From assembly GCF_029893345.1 (NCBI RefSeq), contig NZ_JARXVE010000014.1, positions 39,594-103,593 on the forward strand: a DNA stretch of 64,000 bases, written 5' to 3'. The position numbers were made by a program, and so were the translations under genes. Positions 1 through 8,932 of this stretch are shown in pieces (the first letter of the stretch is position 1; the number at the start of each line of letters is the position of its first letter). The notes below the pieces were generated by a model. The model ran no database searches. It was not told the DNA's origin and worked only from the letters and a program-made list of their open reading frames with translations. The stretch is from Mycolicibacterium frederiksbergense. Its GTDB lineage: Bacteria; Actinomycetota; Actinomycetes; Mycobacteriales; Mycobacteriaceae.

Positions 1-1080
1 CGCCGCGGTCGCCCAGTCGAGGCTGTCGATCGCGGCCAACACGGCATCCTCGGCGTCACGGTCACCGACGGTGACCCGCACTCCTTCGCCGTCGAACGCC
101 CGGACCGAAACACCTTGGGCAACACAGGCGTCCTGAAGCTCCGCTGCGCGCGACCCGACCGGGAACCAGACGAAGTTCGCGCCGCTGACCGGAGTGTCGA
201 GCCCGCGCTTGGCGGCCTCGCTACGCAGGTACTCGCGTCCGTCGCAGACCACCTTGACGATGTGATCGGTGTGACGGGTGTCGGCCCACGCCGCCCGGGC
301 GCCCGCCTCGGCGAGCCGGCTCAATCCGAACGGTGGCGCGGCTGCGCGGACGTTGCCGGCGACCTCCGGATGGGCGATCATGTACCCGGCGCGCAGTCCG
401 GCTAGCCCGTAGGCTTTGGAAAAGGTCCGGAAGACAACGACATTGGGGTATTGGCGGAGCAGGCTGAGCCCGTCGACGTTGGTGGTGGCGAACTCTTGGT
501 AGGCCTCGTCGAGCAGGACCAGCACGTTGCCTGGCACCGAGGTGATGAGGCGCTCGATCTCGCTGCGGGGCAGTTCGGTGCCGGTCGGGTTGTTCGGGTT
601 GCACACGATGATCGCGCGGGTGGCCGAGGTGATTGCGGCCAGCATCGCGTCGACGTCGTGGGTGTGGGTGGCATCGAGGGCAACCGGGACCGGGGTGGCC
701 CCGACGACACCGATGAGGATCGGGTAGGCCTCATAGCTGCGCCAGGCGTGCACGACTTCGGAGCCGGCCCCGGTGTAGGCGGCCAGCGTGTGCTGCAGCA
801 GCGCCAGCGATCCTCCGCCGACCAGGATCTGCTCGGGGGTGACCTGCAATCGGGCGCTCAGATCGGCGATGAGCAGATCACCCTGCAGCGAGGGATACAG
901 ATGAGCCTGCCCGGCCTGCTCGGCGATGGCCTGCTGCACGCGCGGCGACGGCGGCACCGTCGATTCATTCGACGATGCGCGCCAGCGCACCTGGCTCAGG
1001 CCCGCGGCACGCGAGTACCGGGGCAGCTCGGCCACCACGGGACGGGGTCGCACGGTCGGGCGGGCGGGCTGATCGGACAC
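1..1080 (-). CDS. HisC-like PLP aminotransferase (partial, runs off left edge)
   Basis: Fold-type I pyridoxal-phosphate aminotransferase of the histidinol-phosphate aminotransferase family. About 360 residues are visible and no stop is reached before base 1, so only the last few residues can be missing. The PLP-lysine motif reads FRTFSKAYGLAGLRAGY, and NPNNPTG and LLDEAY are present. The GTG at 1080 is chosen because GGGAG lies 5 nt upstream. A GTG at 1119 overlaps the hutH stop (GTGA) and is the alternative. It is co-transcribed behind hutH, which favours a catabolic role in interconverting a 2-oxoacid and an amino acid over histidine biosynthesis. The substrate is inferred. Confidence 0.85.
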   Translation of the reverse strand, partial: MSDQPARPTVRPRPVVAELPRYSRAAGLSQVRWRASSNESTVPPSPRVQQAIAEQAGQAHLYPSLQGDLLIADLSARLQVTPEQILVGGGSLALLQHTLAAYTGAGSEVVHAWRSYEAYPILIGVVGATPVPVALDATHTHDVDAMLAAITSATRAIIVCNPNNPTGTELPRSEIERLITSVPGNVLVLLDEAYQEFATTNVDGLSLLRQYPNVVVFRTFSKAYGLAGLRAGYMIAHPEVAGNVRAAAPPFGLSRLAEAGARAAWADTRHTDHIVKVVCDGREYLRSEAAKRGLDTPVSGANFVWFPVGSRAAELQDACVAQGVSVRAFDGEGVRVTVGDRDAEDAVLAAIDSLDWATAA

Positions 1081-1115
1081 GGATGCTCCCAATGGGTGGG
1101 CGGGGACGGAGTGGG

Positions 1116-2690
1116 TCACTGCAATGCGCCGATCGCGCTCTCGGCGGCGGCCACCAGCGCCCCACTGTGGGCCAGGTCGACGACCGCACCGATCTCCGGG
1201 GACAGGTAGCGGTCGGTGCCCGGGCCGGGAACGTGTTCGCGGACGGCGGCGATGACGGCCGCGGTCGCCGGTGCCGGGGTCAGCGGCGCGCGTAGGTCGA
1301 GGGCGCGTGCGGCGGTGAGCACTTCCACGGCCAGTACCCGGGTGAGCCCGTCGATCGCGCGGCGCAGCTTGCGTGCCGCCGACCAGCCCATCGACACATG
1401 GTCTTCCTGCATCGCCGAGGACGGGATCGAATCCACGCTGGCCGGGACGGCCAGGCGCTTGAGCTCGGAGACGATGCCGGCCTGGGTGTACTGGGCGATC
1501 ATGTGACCGCTGTCCACGCCGGGGTCATCGGCGAGGAATGCGTTGAGTCCGTGGTTGCGCGCCGGATCCAGGAATCGGTCGGTGCGGCGTTCACTGATGG
1601 AGGCCAGATCGGCCACGACGATGGCCAGGAAGTCCAGCACATAGGCCACGGGAGCGCCGTGGAAGTTGCCGTTGGACTCCACCCGGCCGTCGAGGGTGAC
1701 CACCGGGTTGTCCACGGCGCTGGCCAGTTCGCGGTGGGCCACCGATCGGGCGTGTTCCACAGTGTCGCGAGCGGCCCCGGCGACCTGCGGAGCGCAGCGC
1801 AGCGAATAGGCGTCCTGCACCACGGTGCAGTTGTCGGTCTTGTGGCTGGCGACGATGGCCGAATTGGCAAGCAAGCGCATCATATTCGCCGCGGCCAAGC
1901 CTTGCCCCGGATGCGGCCGCAGCTCCTGCAGGTCGGCGGCGAACACCCGCTCGGTGCCCAGCAGACCCTCCACACTCATCGCCGCGGCGATATCGGCCAG
2001 CCGCAGCAGGCTGTCGAGATCATGCAGTGCCAGGACCAGCTGGCCGAGCATGCCGTCGGTGCCGTTGATCAGTGCCAGGCCTTCTTTTTCGGCCAGCACG
2101 ACCGGCTGCAGTCCGTGTTCGGCCAGTGCCTCGGCTGCGGACTTGAGTTCGCCGTCGCGGGTACGGACCTGCCCTTCGCCGATGAGTGCCAGTGCCACAT
2201 GCGACAGCGGCGCCAAGTCGCCGGAACAGCCCAAGCTGCCGTACTCGTAGACCACCGGGGTGATGCCTGCCGAGAGCAGCCCGGCGTAGGCCTGAACTAC
2301 TGCCGGGCGCACACCGGTGCGCCCGGTAGCCAGCGTGGACAGCCGCAGCAGCATCAGAGCGCGCACCACTTCGCGTTCCACCTCGGCGCCGGAGCCGGCG
2401 GCGTGGGAGCGAATCAGGCTGCGCTGCAATTGGGTTCGCAACTCGTGCGGAATGTGGCGGGTGGCCAGGGCGCCGAAGCCGGTGGACACACCGTAGACGG
2501 GGGTCGGGTGTGCTGCCAGGGCGTCGATGCGCACCCTGCTGTCGGCGACCGCGGTCATCGCGTCGTCGGACAACTGCACGGCGGCATCGTCGCGGGCGAC
2601 CGCAATCACGTCTGCGAAGCTGACTGGCCCGATTCCCACCGTGACGACGGCGGTGGGCTGCAGCGTGGTGGTCGGGGAGGACGAAATCAT
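1116..2690 (-). CDS. hutH: Histidine ammonia-lyase (MIO lyase)
   Basis: Cytosolic 524-residue aromatic amino-acid lyase, expected to deaminate L-histidine to trans-urocanate. The motif YGSLGCSGDLAPLSH (about residues 150-164) is the MIO-forming site. Here the triad is Cys155-Ser156-Gly157 rather than Ala-Ser-Gly, a variant known in actinobacterial HutH. N-terminal VYGVSTGFG and the later QEDHVSMG motif are typical of the family. AAAGGTAG precedes the ATG. The first gene of a two-gene unit, it has an IclR-type operator 14-39 bp upstream. No hutU or hutI is present in the window, so the fate of urocanate cannot be seen here. Confidence 0.92.
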   Translation of the reverse strand: MISSSPTTTLQPTAVVTVGIGPVSFADVIAVARDDAAVQLSDDAMTAVADSRVRIDALAAHPTPVYGVSTGFGALATRHIPHELRTQLQRSLIRSHAAGSGAEVEREVVRALMLLRLSTLATGRTGVRPAVVQAYAGLLSAGITPVVYEYGSLGCSGDLAPLSHVALALIGEGQVRTRDGELKSAAEALAEHGLQPVVLAEKEGLALINGTDGMLGQLVLALHDLDSLLRLADIAAAMSVEGLLGTERVFAADLQELRPHPGQGLAAANMMRLLANSAIVASHKTDNCTVVQDAYSLRCAPQVAGAARDTVEHARSVAHRELASAVDNPVVTLDGRVESNGNFHGAPVAYVLDFLAIVVADLASISERRTDRFLDPARNHGLNAFLADDPGVDSGHMIAQYTQAGIVSELKRLAVPASVDSIPSSAMQEDHVSMGWSAARKLRRAIDGLTRVLAVEVLTAARALDLRAPLTPAPATAAVIAAVREHVPGPGTDRYLSPEIGAVVDLAHSGALVAAAESAIGALQ

Positions 2691-2703
2691 CTATCTACCT
2701 TTT

Positions 2704-2729
2704 GTCTTGTATTACAGACTTAAGTCTCG
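2704..2729. promoter_or_regulatory. IclR-regulon operator upstream of hutH (3 half-sites)
   Basis: Three hexameric half-sites lie in alternating orientation at exact 10-bp spacing: GTCTTG (2704), ACAGAC (2714), GTCTCG (2724). The inner part AGACTTAAGTCT is a perfect 12-bp palindrome. The same architecture occurs at 6994, 8849 and 9769. Assignment to the neighbouring IclR regulator is inferred from its presence before every unit, including the regulator gene. Confidence 0.75.
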
Positions 2730-2777
2730 TTTTTGACGGTAAGTGGGGCTGGGTCGCTGGTTGAGAAGCCGAAATGG

Positions 2778-3995
2778 TCAGTGCTGCTGGAGCAGCGTGC
2801 GGCCGCGTTTGCGCAGCTCGTCAATGCTGGTGACGCCGAGAAGTGCCAGGGTCCGGGTGAACTGATCCGACAACAGCCCGATCACCTTGTCGACACCGGC
2901 TCCACCGCCGGCGACCAGACCCCACAAGTAGGGGCGGCCGATGAACGCAGCGTCGGCGCCCAGGGCCAGGGCGGTGGCGATGTCGGCGCCGTGGCGCACC
3001 CCGGAGTCGACGAAGATGGCGAAGTCCGGGCCGGCGGCGTCGCGTACGGGGGCAACCAGATCGATTGGCGCAACGGTGCGGTCGAGTTGGCGACCGCCGT
3101 GGTTGGACAGGTGCACGCCGTCAATGCCCAGATCGCGGGCGCGGGTGGCGTCATCCGGGCCCAGCGGGCCCTTGAGGACGACGGGCCCGGGCCACAAATC
3201 GCGAATGCGGGCCAGGTCTTCCCACGACACCGACGCGTCGAACTGCTTGGTGATGTTCTCGATGGTGTAGCCCTCGCCGCCGGCGCCACCGGTGACGTTG
3301 GCGAACTCCAGTGCCGGGCTGGCCAGCATCTTCGTCCAATACCCCGGGCGCAGTCCGATATCGACGAGCCCCTTGAGGGTCATCTGCGGGGGGATGGTCA
3401 GGCCGTTGCGCACGTCGCGGACCCGGTAGCCGGAGACGGCGGTGTCGACGGCGATCTCCAGTACTCGGTAACCCGCGGCGGCGGCGCGGGTTACCAGTTG
3501 CGCGGTGAGGTCGCGGTCCTTCCAGATGTAGAGCTGAAACCACCGGTCGGCGTCGCCGGCCCCGCGATGAGCGGCCAAGTCCTCCAGGGAGGTCGAGGCC
3601 ATCGTGGAGAGCACGTAGGGGATCCCGGCACGGGCGGCGGCGCCGGCGACCGCCGGCTCGCCCAGTGCCGAGATCATCCGCGTGTACCCGGTGGGTGCCA
3701 GGCCCAGCGGCATGCTGCTGTGTCGGCCGAGCAGCGCGGTCGAGGTGTCGACGTTGGCGACGTCGACCAGCACGCTGGGGGTGAACTGCCAGCGCCGGAA
3801 GGCCGCGACGTTGTTGGACAGGCTCAGTTCTTCGTCGGCGCCCCCGTCGACGTAGTCGGCGACCGGGCGTGGCAGTCGTCGACGCGAAAGCCGGTGCAGA
3901 TCCTCGATGGTCTTGCAGGCGTCCAGCCGGGCGGCGCGACGATCGATTCGTGGCGGCTTGACCTGAATGAGGGCGCGTACCTCGCGGGCCTTCAT
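2778..3995 (-). CDS. FMN-dependent 2-hydroxyacid dehydrogenase (LldD/MftD-like)
   Basis: 405-residue TIM-barrel flavoenzyme of the lactate dehydrogenase/glycolate oxidase family. It should oxidise an L-2-hydroxyacid to the 2-oxoacid. Family marks are YVDGGADEE near the N-terminus, LAPTGYTRM, the catalytic-base motif LSNHGGRQLD and the FMN-phosphate loop VDSGVRHGADIATALALGADAAFIGRPY. The ATG overlaps the permease stop (ATGA), so it is translationally coupled to the transporter. In this regulon the hydroxyacid may be imidazole-lactate or another aryl/sulfo-lactate. That is inference. Confidence 0.88.
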   Translation of the reverse strand: MKAREVRALIQVKPPRIDRRAARLDACKTIEDLHRLSRRRLPRPVADYVDGGADEELSLSNNVAAFRRWQFTPSVLVDVANVDTSTALLGRHSSMPLGLAPTGYTRMISALGEPAVAGAAARAGIPYVLSTMASTSLEDLAAHRGAGDADRWFQLYIWKDRDLTAQLVTRAAAAGYRVLEIAVDTAVSGYRVRDVRNGLTIPPQMTLKGLVDIGLRPGYWTKMLASPALEFANVTGGAGGEGYTIENITKQFDASVSWEDLARIRDLWPGPVVLKGPLGPDDATRARDLGIDGVHLSNHGGRQLDRTVAPIDLVAPVRDAAGPDFAIFVDSGVRHGADIATALALGADAAFIGRPYLWGLVAGGGAGVDKVIGLLSDQFTRTLALLGVTSIDELRKRGRTLLQQH

Positions 3996-5434
3996 GCCGG
4001 TGTGGCTTCCTGTTCGTCGGCCATCGCGGCGGTCTGCTCGCTCGACGTGGACGGGATGGCGTAGGTGGGTTCGGGGTAATTGGCGCGGGTCGGGAACTTC
4101 TTCATCAGGAAGATGTAGAGGCCGCCGGCGATGAAAATGCCGAGGATCCAGGAGATGTCGGCGTCGCCGAGCGCGGTCGCGATCGGGCCGGTGTAGAACG
4201 GGCTGGCGATGAACGGGATTTCGACAATGATGCCGACAAGGTAGGCGGTCATCGCGCGCCAGTCCACACCGCCGTAGTGCCCGTTCGGCTTGAACATGTC
4301 GTCGATGCTGTAGCGCTCCTTGCGGATGACGTAGAAGTCGGCCAGGTTGATCGAGGTCCACGGGATCAGGAAGTAAGCCAGCAGCAGGATGAAGTTGCTG
4401 AAGTTGACCAGGAAGTTGTCCTTGCCGAGGATGCCGATCGTCGTGGCCACCGTGGCCACGACCACGATCAGCCCCACCCGCATCAGCGGGGACACCTTCA
4501 TCTTGAACACCGAGTTGAGCACCGTGCTGGTCGACATGAACATGCCGTAGACGTTCAGGGAGTTCACTCCGATGACGCCGGCGATGATGACCAGGAGGAA
4601 CAACGCGTGCCACCCGGCCGCCTGGGCGACGATGAAGTCGACCGATCCGCCATCGAATGCATCGGCGGCGACGGCGGTCGCGGTGGCGCCGAAGGCGAAC
4701 ATGAACATCGTCGACAGCACCGCGCCGGCGTAGGTGTACCAGAACGCGGCGCGCACCGAGGTATCGGCGGGAAGGTAGCGCGAATAGTCGGCAACGTAGG
4801 GCGCGTACGTCAGCTGCCAGGTGGCCGCGATCGCGGCGGCGGCCAGGAACAGCGCCCAGGAGAAGCCGCTCGTCGTCCATACCGCGGCGAGGTCGTTGGC
4901 CGTCACCAGCCGGTAGCTCAGGTAGAGGAAGGCCAGGCCGCTGATCACCGAGAGCCACTTCTCGGCGGCGTGAATAAGGCGATACCCGACGATGGCCAGC
5001 GTGGCGGTGATGACCACGACGACGATGATCGAGGCGTCGATGTTGACGCCGGTCAGGCTGGAGAAGGCGGCTCCGCCCTGCACGGCGGTGGTGGCGAAGT
5101 AGCCGATGTACATCAGGAGCACCATGATGAGCGGCAGCACGGCCCCGTAGAAGCCGAACTGGGCGCGTGACTGGATCATCTGCGGAATGCCCAGGACGGG
5201 GCCTTGTGCGGAATGCAGGGCCATGAAGACCGCGCCGATGAGGTTGCCGACCAGGGTGGCCAGCAGCGCCCACGGTAGCGACAGGCCGATGGCGACGGAG
5301 ATGGCGCCGGCGGCGATCGCGGTGACTTGCAGGTTGGCGCCGAACCAAAGGGTGAACAGGCTGCGGACCCGCCCGTGTCGTTCGTGATGCGGCACGTATT
5401 CGATCGAGCGCTGCTCGGGGTTGAGGATGGACAT
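3992..5434 (-). CDS. NCS1-family cytosine/purine-type permease
   Basis: 480-residue inner-membrane symporter with about 12 hydrophobic segments. The N-terminal FTLWFGANLQ and GPVLGIPQMIQSRAQFG motifs are typical of nucleobase:cation symporter 1. GAAGGGA precedes the ATG. It lies upstream of and overlaps the FMN dehydrogenase, so it probably imports the regulon's substrate. The NCS1 family takes nucleobases, hydantoins and related heterocycles, which fits an imidazole compound. A terminator hairpin separates it from the HisD-like gene upstream, so it may have its own promoter in 5435-5544, where I see no clear copy of the regulon operator. Confidence 0.88.
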   Translation of the reverse strand: MSILNPEQRSIEYVPHHERHGRVRSLFTLWFGANLQVTAIAAGAISVAIGLSLPWALLATLVGNLIGAVFMALHSAQGPVLGIPQMIQSRAQFGFYGAVLPLIMVLLMYIGYFATTAVQGGAAFSSLTGVNIDASIIVVVVITATLAIVGYRLIHAAEKWLSVISGLAFLYLSYRLVTANDLAAVWTTSGFSWALFLAAAAIAATWQLTYAPYVADYSRYLPADTSVRAAFWYTYAGAVLSTMFMFAFGATATAVAADAFDGGSVDFIVAQAAGWHALFLLVIIAGVIGVNSLNVYGMFMSTSTVLNSVFKMKVSPLMRVGLIVVVATVATTIGILGKDNFLVNFSNFILLLAYFLIPWTSINLADFYVIRKERYSIDDMFKPNGHYGGVDWRAMTAYLVGIIVEIPFIASPFYTGPIATALGDADISWILGIFIAGGLYIFLMKKFPTRANYPEPTYAIPSTSSEQTAAMADEQEATPA

Positions 5435-5544
5435 GCTGTGTGGTCCCTTCGGTGCGCACGCGGTAGCGCCGCTGGGTGGGAGGCTATGCCGGAAGTGGTG
5501 TGAAAAGGCAAGTGGGATAGGGCATTTTGAGTTGTCGGAGAGGT

Positions 5545-5590
5545 GACCTCCGTGAGCCGCGGGGAGGGCCGGGCCGGGCTCACGGAGGTC
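5545..5590 (-). terminator. Hairpin terminator after HisD-like gene
   Basis: A perfect 14-bp inverted repeat (5545-5558 with 5577-5590, arm GACCTCCGTGAGCC) with an 18-nt loop starts 7 nt past the stop codon of the HisD-like gene. There is no T-run, as is common for mycobacterial intrinsic terminators. Confidence 0.7.
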
Positions 5591-5596
5591 GGCCGG

Positions 5597-6934
5597 TCAG
5601 TGCCGGTTCAGTCGGCGGGTGACGGCGAACTCGTGGGCGGGGAAGCCCTCGTGGCGGGTGAAGGCGATCACCGTATCCGACATCCGTTTGAGCGCCTCGG
5701 GCGTGGACTTTGCCACAGCGGTGCGCTTGCGGAAGGCATCGGCGGTGACGCCGCTGCTGACCTTGGCGTAGCCGCTGGTGGGCAGGGCGGCGGGGCAGCC
5801 GATGATGAAGTTGGCCATCGACACCGTGGTGTCTTGACCGATCAGGATTTCTCCGGCATCCACCAGCAGGTCCAGGACGTGGTCCTCGTCGCGGACGGCG
5901 ATCTGCATGTGCTCGGGGGCGAACGCGTTGGCGACTTCGGCGGATTCCTCGACCGATGTGGTCAGGACGGCGCCGCCGTTCTTGCCCAGTGCCTGACGGG
6001 CGTACCCGGCGCGGTCGTCGGGCAGATCGAGCAGCTGTTTGGCGACCTCGATCTGGACCGCGTCGATGAGGGCCTGGCTGTCGGTGACGAACACGCTCGT
6101 GGAGTCGGCGCCGTGCTCGGCCTCGTTGAGCAGGTCGGCCGCCAGCAGATACGGGTCAGCGGATTCGTCGGCCAGGATCAGGGACTCGCTGGGGCCCAGC
6201 AGCATCACGCTGACGGTGCCGTAGCGCTGCACCTCGACCTGGGCGCAGGTGACCGGCGGGCTGCCAGGTCCGCAGACCTTGCGGACCTGCGGCACGCTCT
6301 CGGTGCCGAACGCCAGCGCGGCGATACCGGCCGGGCCGTTGGCGCGGAACACGTCATGGATGCCCAATTCGTCGGCCACGACCAGAACGGCGGGGTCGAC
6401 CTCGCCGTCCCCGCCGGGGATGGGCGGCACGACCACGGCGATCTTCTGCACACCGGCCACCACCGCGGGGGCGCCCAGCTGAGCCATCACCGACGGGTAG
6501 GAGCCTTTACCGCTGGGCACGAACAACCCGGCGCTGGCGATCGGGGTGACCTTCTCGCCGACCATCAGGCCCGGCTCGCTTTCGAAGCTCCAGTCGCCGT
6601 GTGCGGTGAGTTGTTCGTTGAACGACTTCAGGTGTGCCAGCAGGTCCCGGATCGCGGTCAGCAGTTCGGGGCTGACCTTCTCCCGTGCCGCGGCGAATTC
6701 TTCGGGCGAAACCCGGATGCGATCCGGGGTGATGGAGATTTTGTCCCACTTTTCCAGGGCACGGATCAGACCCGCGTCACCGTTCTGGCGGACGTCTTCG
6801 ATGATCTCCAGCACGCCTTCGCGCAGGTTGGGGTCGAAGATCTTGGCGCTGCCGCGGTCGATGAGATCGGCGCGGTCGGCGGCCGACATCTCCTGCCAGA
6901 GGCCGCGCTCGAGAAGGGGGCGGTCGGTTGACAT
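5597..6934 (-). CDS. HisD-family dehydrogenase (catabolic paralogue, HpsN-like)
   Basis: 445-residue NAD-dependent dehydrogenase of the histidinol dehydrogenase family, which oxidises an alcohol to a carboxylate in two steps. The catalytic pair is seen in FAPEHM, and the C-terminal EGFPAH histidine is kept. Positions usual in biosynthetic HisD differ: the QAEH zinc motif reads EAEH, the aspartate before NHVLPT is Asn, and NHVLPT itself reads PAALPT. This points to another substrate. Sulfopropanediol 3-dehydrogenase (HpsN) is a known HisD paralogue with SDR and zinc-dehydrogenase partners, as here. The ATG at 6934 has GGGAG 8 nt upstream; GTG 6982 is possible but poorer. Confidence 0.85.
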   Translation of the reverse strand: MSTDRPLLERGLWQEMSAADRADLIDRGSAKIFDPNLREGVLEIIEDVRQNGDAGLIRALEKWDKISITPDRIRVSPEEFAAAREKVSPELLTAIRDLLAHLKSFNEQLTAHGDWSFESEPGLMVGEKVTPIASAGLFVPSGKGSYPSVMAQLGAPAVVAGVQKIAVVVPPIPGGDGEVDPAVLVVADELGIHDVFRANGPAGIAALAFGTESVPQVRKVCGPGSPPVTCAQVEVQRYGTVSVMLLGPSESLILADESADPYLLAADLLNEAEHGADSTSVFVTDSQALIDAVQIEVAKQLLDLPDDRAGYARQALGKNGGAVLTTSVEESAEVANAFAPEHMQIAVRDEDHVLDLLVDAGEILIGQDTTVSMANFIIGCPAALPTSGYAKVSSGVTADAFRKRTAVAKSTPEALKRMSDTVIAFTRHEGFPAHEFAVTRRLNRH

Positions 6935-6993
6935 GTGCATGACTCCCAGTGATTCGGTGACTGTCGGTGAGGCAAGCGTCACACTCGCCGCTC

Positions 6994-7029
6994 ATCTTGT
7001 ATACGAGACTTCGATCTGCAATGCAAGAC
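6994..7029. promoter_or_regulatory. IclR-regulon operator upstream of HisD-like gene (4 half-sites)
   Basis: ATCTTG (6994), CGAGAC (7004), ATCTGC (7014) and CAAGAC (7024) alternate in orientation at 10-bp steps, about 60 bp before the chosen start codon. TCTTGTATACGAGA at 6995-7008 is a near-perfect palindrome. This is one of the two longest arrays of the set. Confidence 0.75.
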
Positions 7030-7130
7030 TTAGTGGAAGATCCGGGAAGATTCTTGAGGGTCGGAATGCTGCGGGACGGGAACCGCCAGGCTCGCGCTGG
7101 ATGCGCGGGCCCGGCGGACAACGGCGACGT

Positions 7131-7856
7131 CTAGATATTGCTGGCCCCGGCGATCGGAATGATCGCGCCGGTGAGGAACGGGGCCTGGTTGGCGAGCAGG
7201 AAGGCGACGGTGGCGCCGATGTCGGCGGCTTCGCCGAATCTGCCCGCCGGTATGCGGGCCAGCAGCTCAGCGCCGATCTGCGGATCGTCGAGGTACTTGG
7301 CGGTCATGTTGCTGCGGAAATAACCCGGGCACACGCACGTGATGCACAGGCCGTCGGTACTCCACTCCTGGGCCAAGGTGCTGGCCAGCGTGGCCGCGGC
7401 GGCCTTGCTGGCGTTGTAGTCGGCGAAGTGCGCTTCGGGTCGCATCGCGTTGACCGAGGCGTTGACAACGATGGACCCCGGCCGGGCCAGGACGCGGTGC
7501 GCGGCCTGGGCTCCGTGCAGGATGCCGACCACGTTGACGTCGAGTACCCGGCGAAAGGTCGCAGGATCAAGCTGCTCGGCGGGTTTGCCTTCGCCGTCGA
7601 TCCCGGCATTGAGGAAAGTCCCGTCGAGCCCTCCGAATGCTGTCGCGGCGTCGTCAAACGCCTGATGGACCGCCGCGGCATCGGCGGCATCGCAGATGCT
7701 GCCGCCGGCCGCGCCACGGCCGAGGGCGGCGGCGACGGACTGTTCGCTGGTACCGGTCACCCACACCTGGTGGCCTTGGGCGCTGAGGTACTGGGCGCAC
7801 ATGTCGCCGATGCCGCTGGTGCCGCCGGTGATCAGGTAGCGCCGTGGCGTGGTCAT
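7131..7856 (-). CDS. Short-chain dehydrogenase/reductase
   Basis: 241-residue classical SDR. It has the Rossmann glycine motif TGGTSGIG at the N-terminus, NAG, and the active-site YxxxK as YNASK. Its start overlaps the stop of the zinc dehydrogenase gene (ATGA), so the two are translationally coupled. It should oxidise a secondary alcohol or reduce a ketone with NAD(P). Together with the zinc dehydrogenase and the HisD paralogue it mirrors the HpsO/HpsP/HpsN trio of dihydroxypropane-sulfonate catabolism. The substrate here is not known. Confidence 0.88.
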   Translation of the reverse strand: MTTPRRYLITGGTSGIGDMCAQYLSAQGHQVWVTGTSEQSVAAALGRGAAGGSICDAADAAAVHQAFDDAATAFGGLDGTFLNAGIDGEGKPAEQLDPATFRRVLDVNVVGILHGAQAAHRVLARPGSIVVNASVNAMRPEAHFADYNASKAAAATLASTLAQEWSTDGLCITCVCPGYFRSNMTAKYLDDPQIGAELLARIPAGRFGEAADIGATVAFLLANQAPFLTGAIIPIAGASNI

Positions 7857-8866
7857 GAGGCGCACCGGATCAGGACCTTGATGGCTTCACGCATGCCGCC
7901 GTCGGTCATGAAGGCCGGGATCTCGGCGAGGTCGACGGTGTGGGTGACGATGGCGTTGTACCGCTCGGGCTTCTCGGCGAGGGCGGCGAGCGCCTCGTTG
8001 ACGTGGTGGTCGTCGAATCCGACGCTGCCCACGACGTGCAGGCTGTGCTCGACGATGGTGGCGGGTAATACGGTCGCCGATGCGTGGCCAAGCGCGATGA
8101 GCAGAATGGAGCCGCCGAACGCGGTAGCGGCGATGGCGGCCTCCAATGAGCCGTCATAACCTGCGGCGTCGATCAGCAGGGAGTACCGATCCGTCTCGGT
8201 CAGTACTCCGACGCGGGCGCCCTGGGTACGCGCCAGCTCGGCGCGTTGGGGGTTCGGCTCGGCCACGGTGACAGCGGCGTGCGGCCACCGGCGGGCGACC
8301 TCGGCGTGGGCCAGCGCCCCGATCGGACCGTAGCCGAGAATGCCCACGGTCTCGGGGTTTTCGACGGGAAGCTGGTCGATGGCGCACATGACGACGGCCA
8401 GCGGCTCGGCCAGCACGGCATCGGCTGTGCTCAGGCCGGGCGGCACGCGATAGAGGCTGTCGCCGGGGATCACCATGGCCCCGGCGTAGCCGCCAGGTCG
8501 GGCTTCGCCGAGCCATTGGAGATCTTCGGCCAAGCGGTCGGATTGCTGGCGGCCATCGACGACACGAGACGGTATCCGTGAATCGGCCACCACCGCCTCG
8601 CCCGCGGTGAAGCTCGCATGCCGCGACTGGCGCACCCGCCCGGCCACTTCATGCCCCAAGGTGGCCGGCCAGTAGGCCACCCAGTCACCCGTCTGCAGTA
8701 CGTGCAGGTCCGATCCGCAGATCCCGGCGTAGTCGACGTCAACCAGGACGTCACCATCGGCCAGGTCGGACAGTTCGCGCGTGCCGACGGTCAGGGACAA
8801 GTTCTCGCTCAACAGCAAGGCTGTGGTTAGCGCCGGCCCACCGCCGGGATCTGCGATACAAGACAT
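7853..8866 (-). CDS. Zinc-type alcohol dehydrogenase (MDR family)
   Basis: Medium-chain dehydrogenase of up to 337 residues. It has YAGICGSDLHVL (catalytic-zinc Cys), the TLGHEVAGRV motif and a nucleotide-binding GYGPIGALAHAEVA. The four-cysteine structural-zinc lobe typical of longer members is absent. The annotated ATG at 8866 lies in the middle of the operator at 8849-8884. Either the message is leaderless or nearly so, or translation starts further in (TTG codons near residues 18-20). It overlaps the SDR gene by 4 nt. Confidence 0.85.
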   Translation of the reverse strand: MSCIADPGGGPALTTALLLSENLSLTVGTRELSDLADGDVLVDVDYAGICGSDLHVLQTGDWVAYWPATLGHEVAGRVRQSRHASFTAGEAVVADSRIPSRVVDGRQQSDRLAEDLQWLGEARPGGYAGAMVIPGDSLYRVPPGLSTADAVLAEPLAVVMCAIDQLPVENPETVGILGYGPIGALAHAEVARRWPHAAVTVAEPNPQRAELARTQGARVGVLTETDRYSLLIDAAGYDGSLEAAIAATAFGGSILLIALGHASATVLPATIVEHSLHVVGSVGFDDHHVNEALAALAEKPERYNAIVTHTVDLAEIPAFMTDGGMREAIKVLIRCAS

Positions 8867-8884
8867 GAGTCTTGATTACCAGAC
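8849..8884. promoter_or_regulatory. IclR-regulon operator at zinc dehydrogenase promoter (4 half-sites)
   Basis: ATCTGC (8849), CAAGAC (8859), GTCTTG (8869) and CCAGAC (8879) alternate at 10-bp intervals. CAAGACATGAGTCTTG at 8859-8874 is a perfect 6+4+6 inverted repeat, and its centre is the putative start codon of the dehydrogenase. Binding here would block both transcription and any start at 8866. Confidence 0.75.
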
Positions 8885-8932
8885 TCGACGGCAAAGTGGA
8901 ATGGCAGCGTGGAATGGCGTGCCCGGCGATTG

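Noticed and set aside
1116..2690. HutH as inactive because its MIO triad is Cys-Ser-Gly
   Set aside because: Cys-Ser-Gly is a known functional variant in actinobacterial histidine ammonia-lyases, so this is not evidence of inactivity.
2778..5459. An 893-codon open frame on the minus strand covering the permease and the FMN dehydrogenase
   Set aside because: Only its last 405 codons, from ATG 3995, are real. The first part is Arg/His-rich out-of-frame translation of the NCS1 permease gene.
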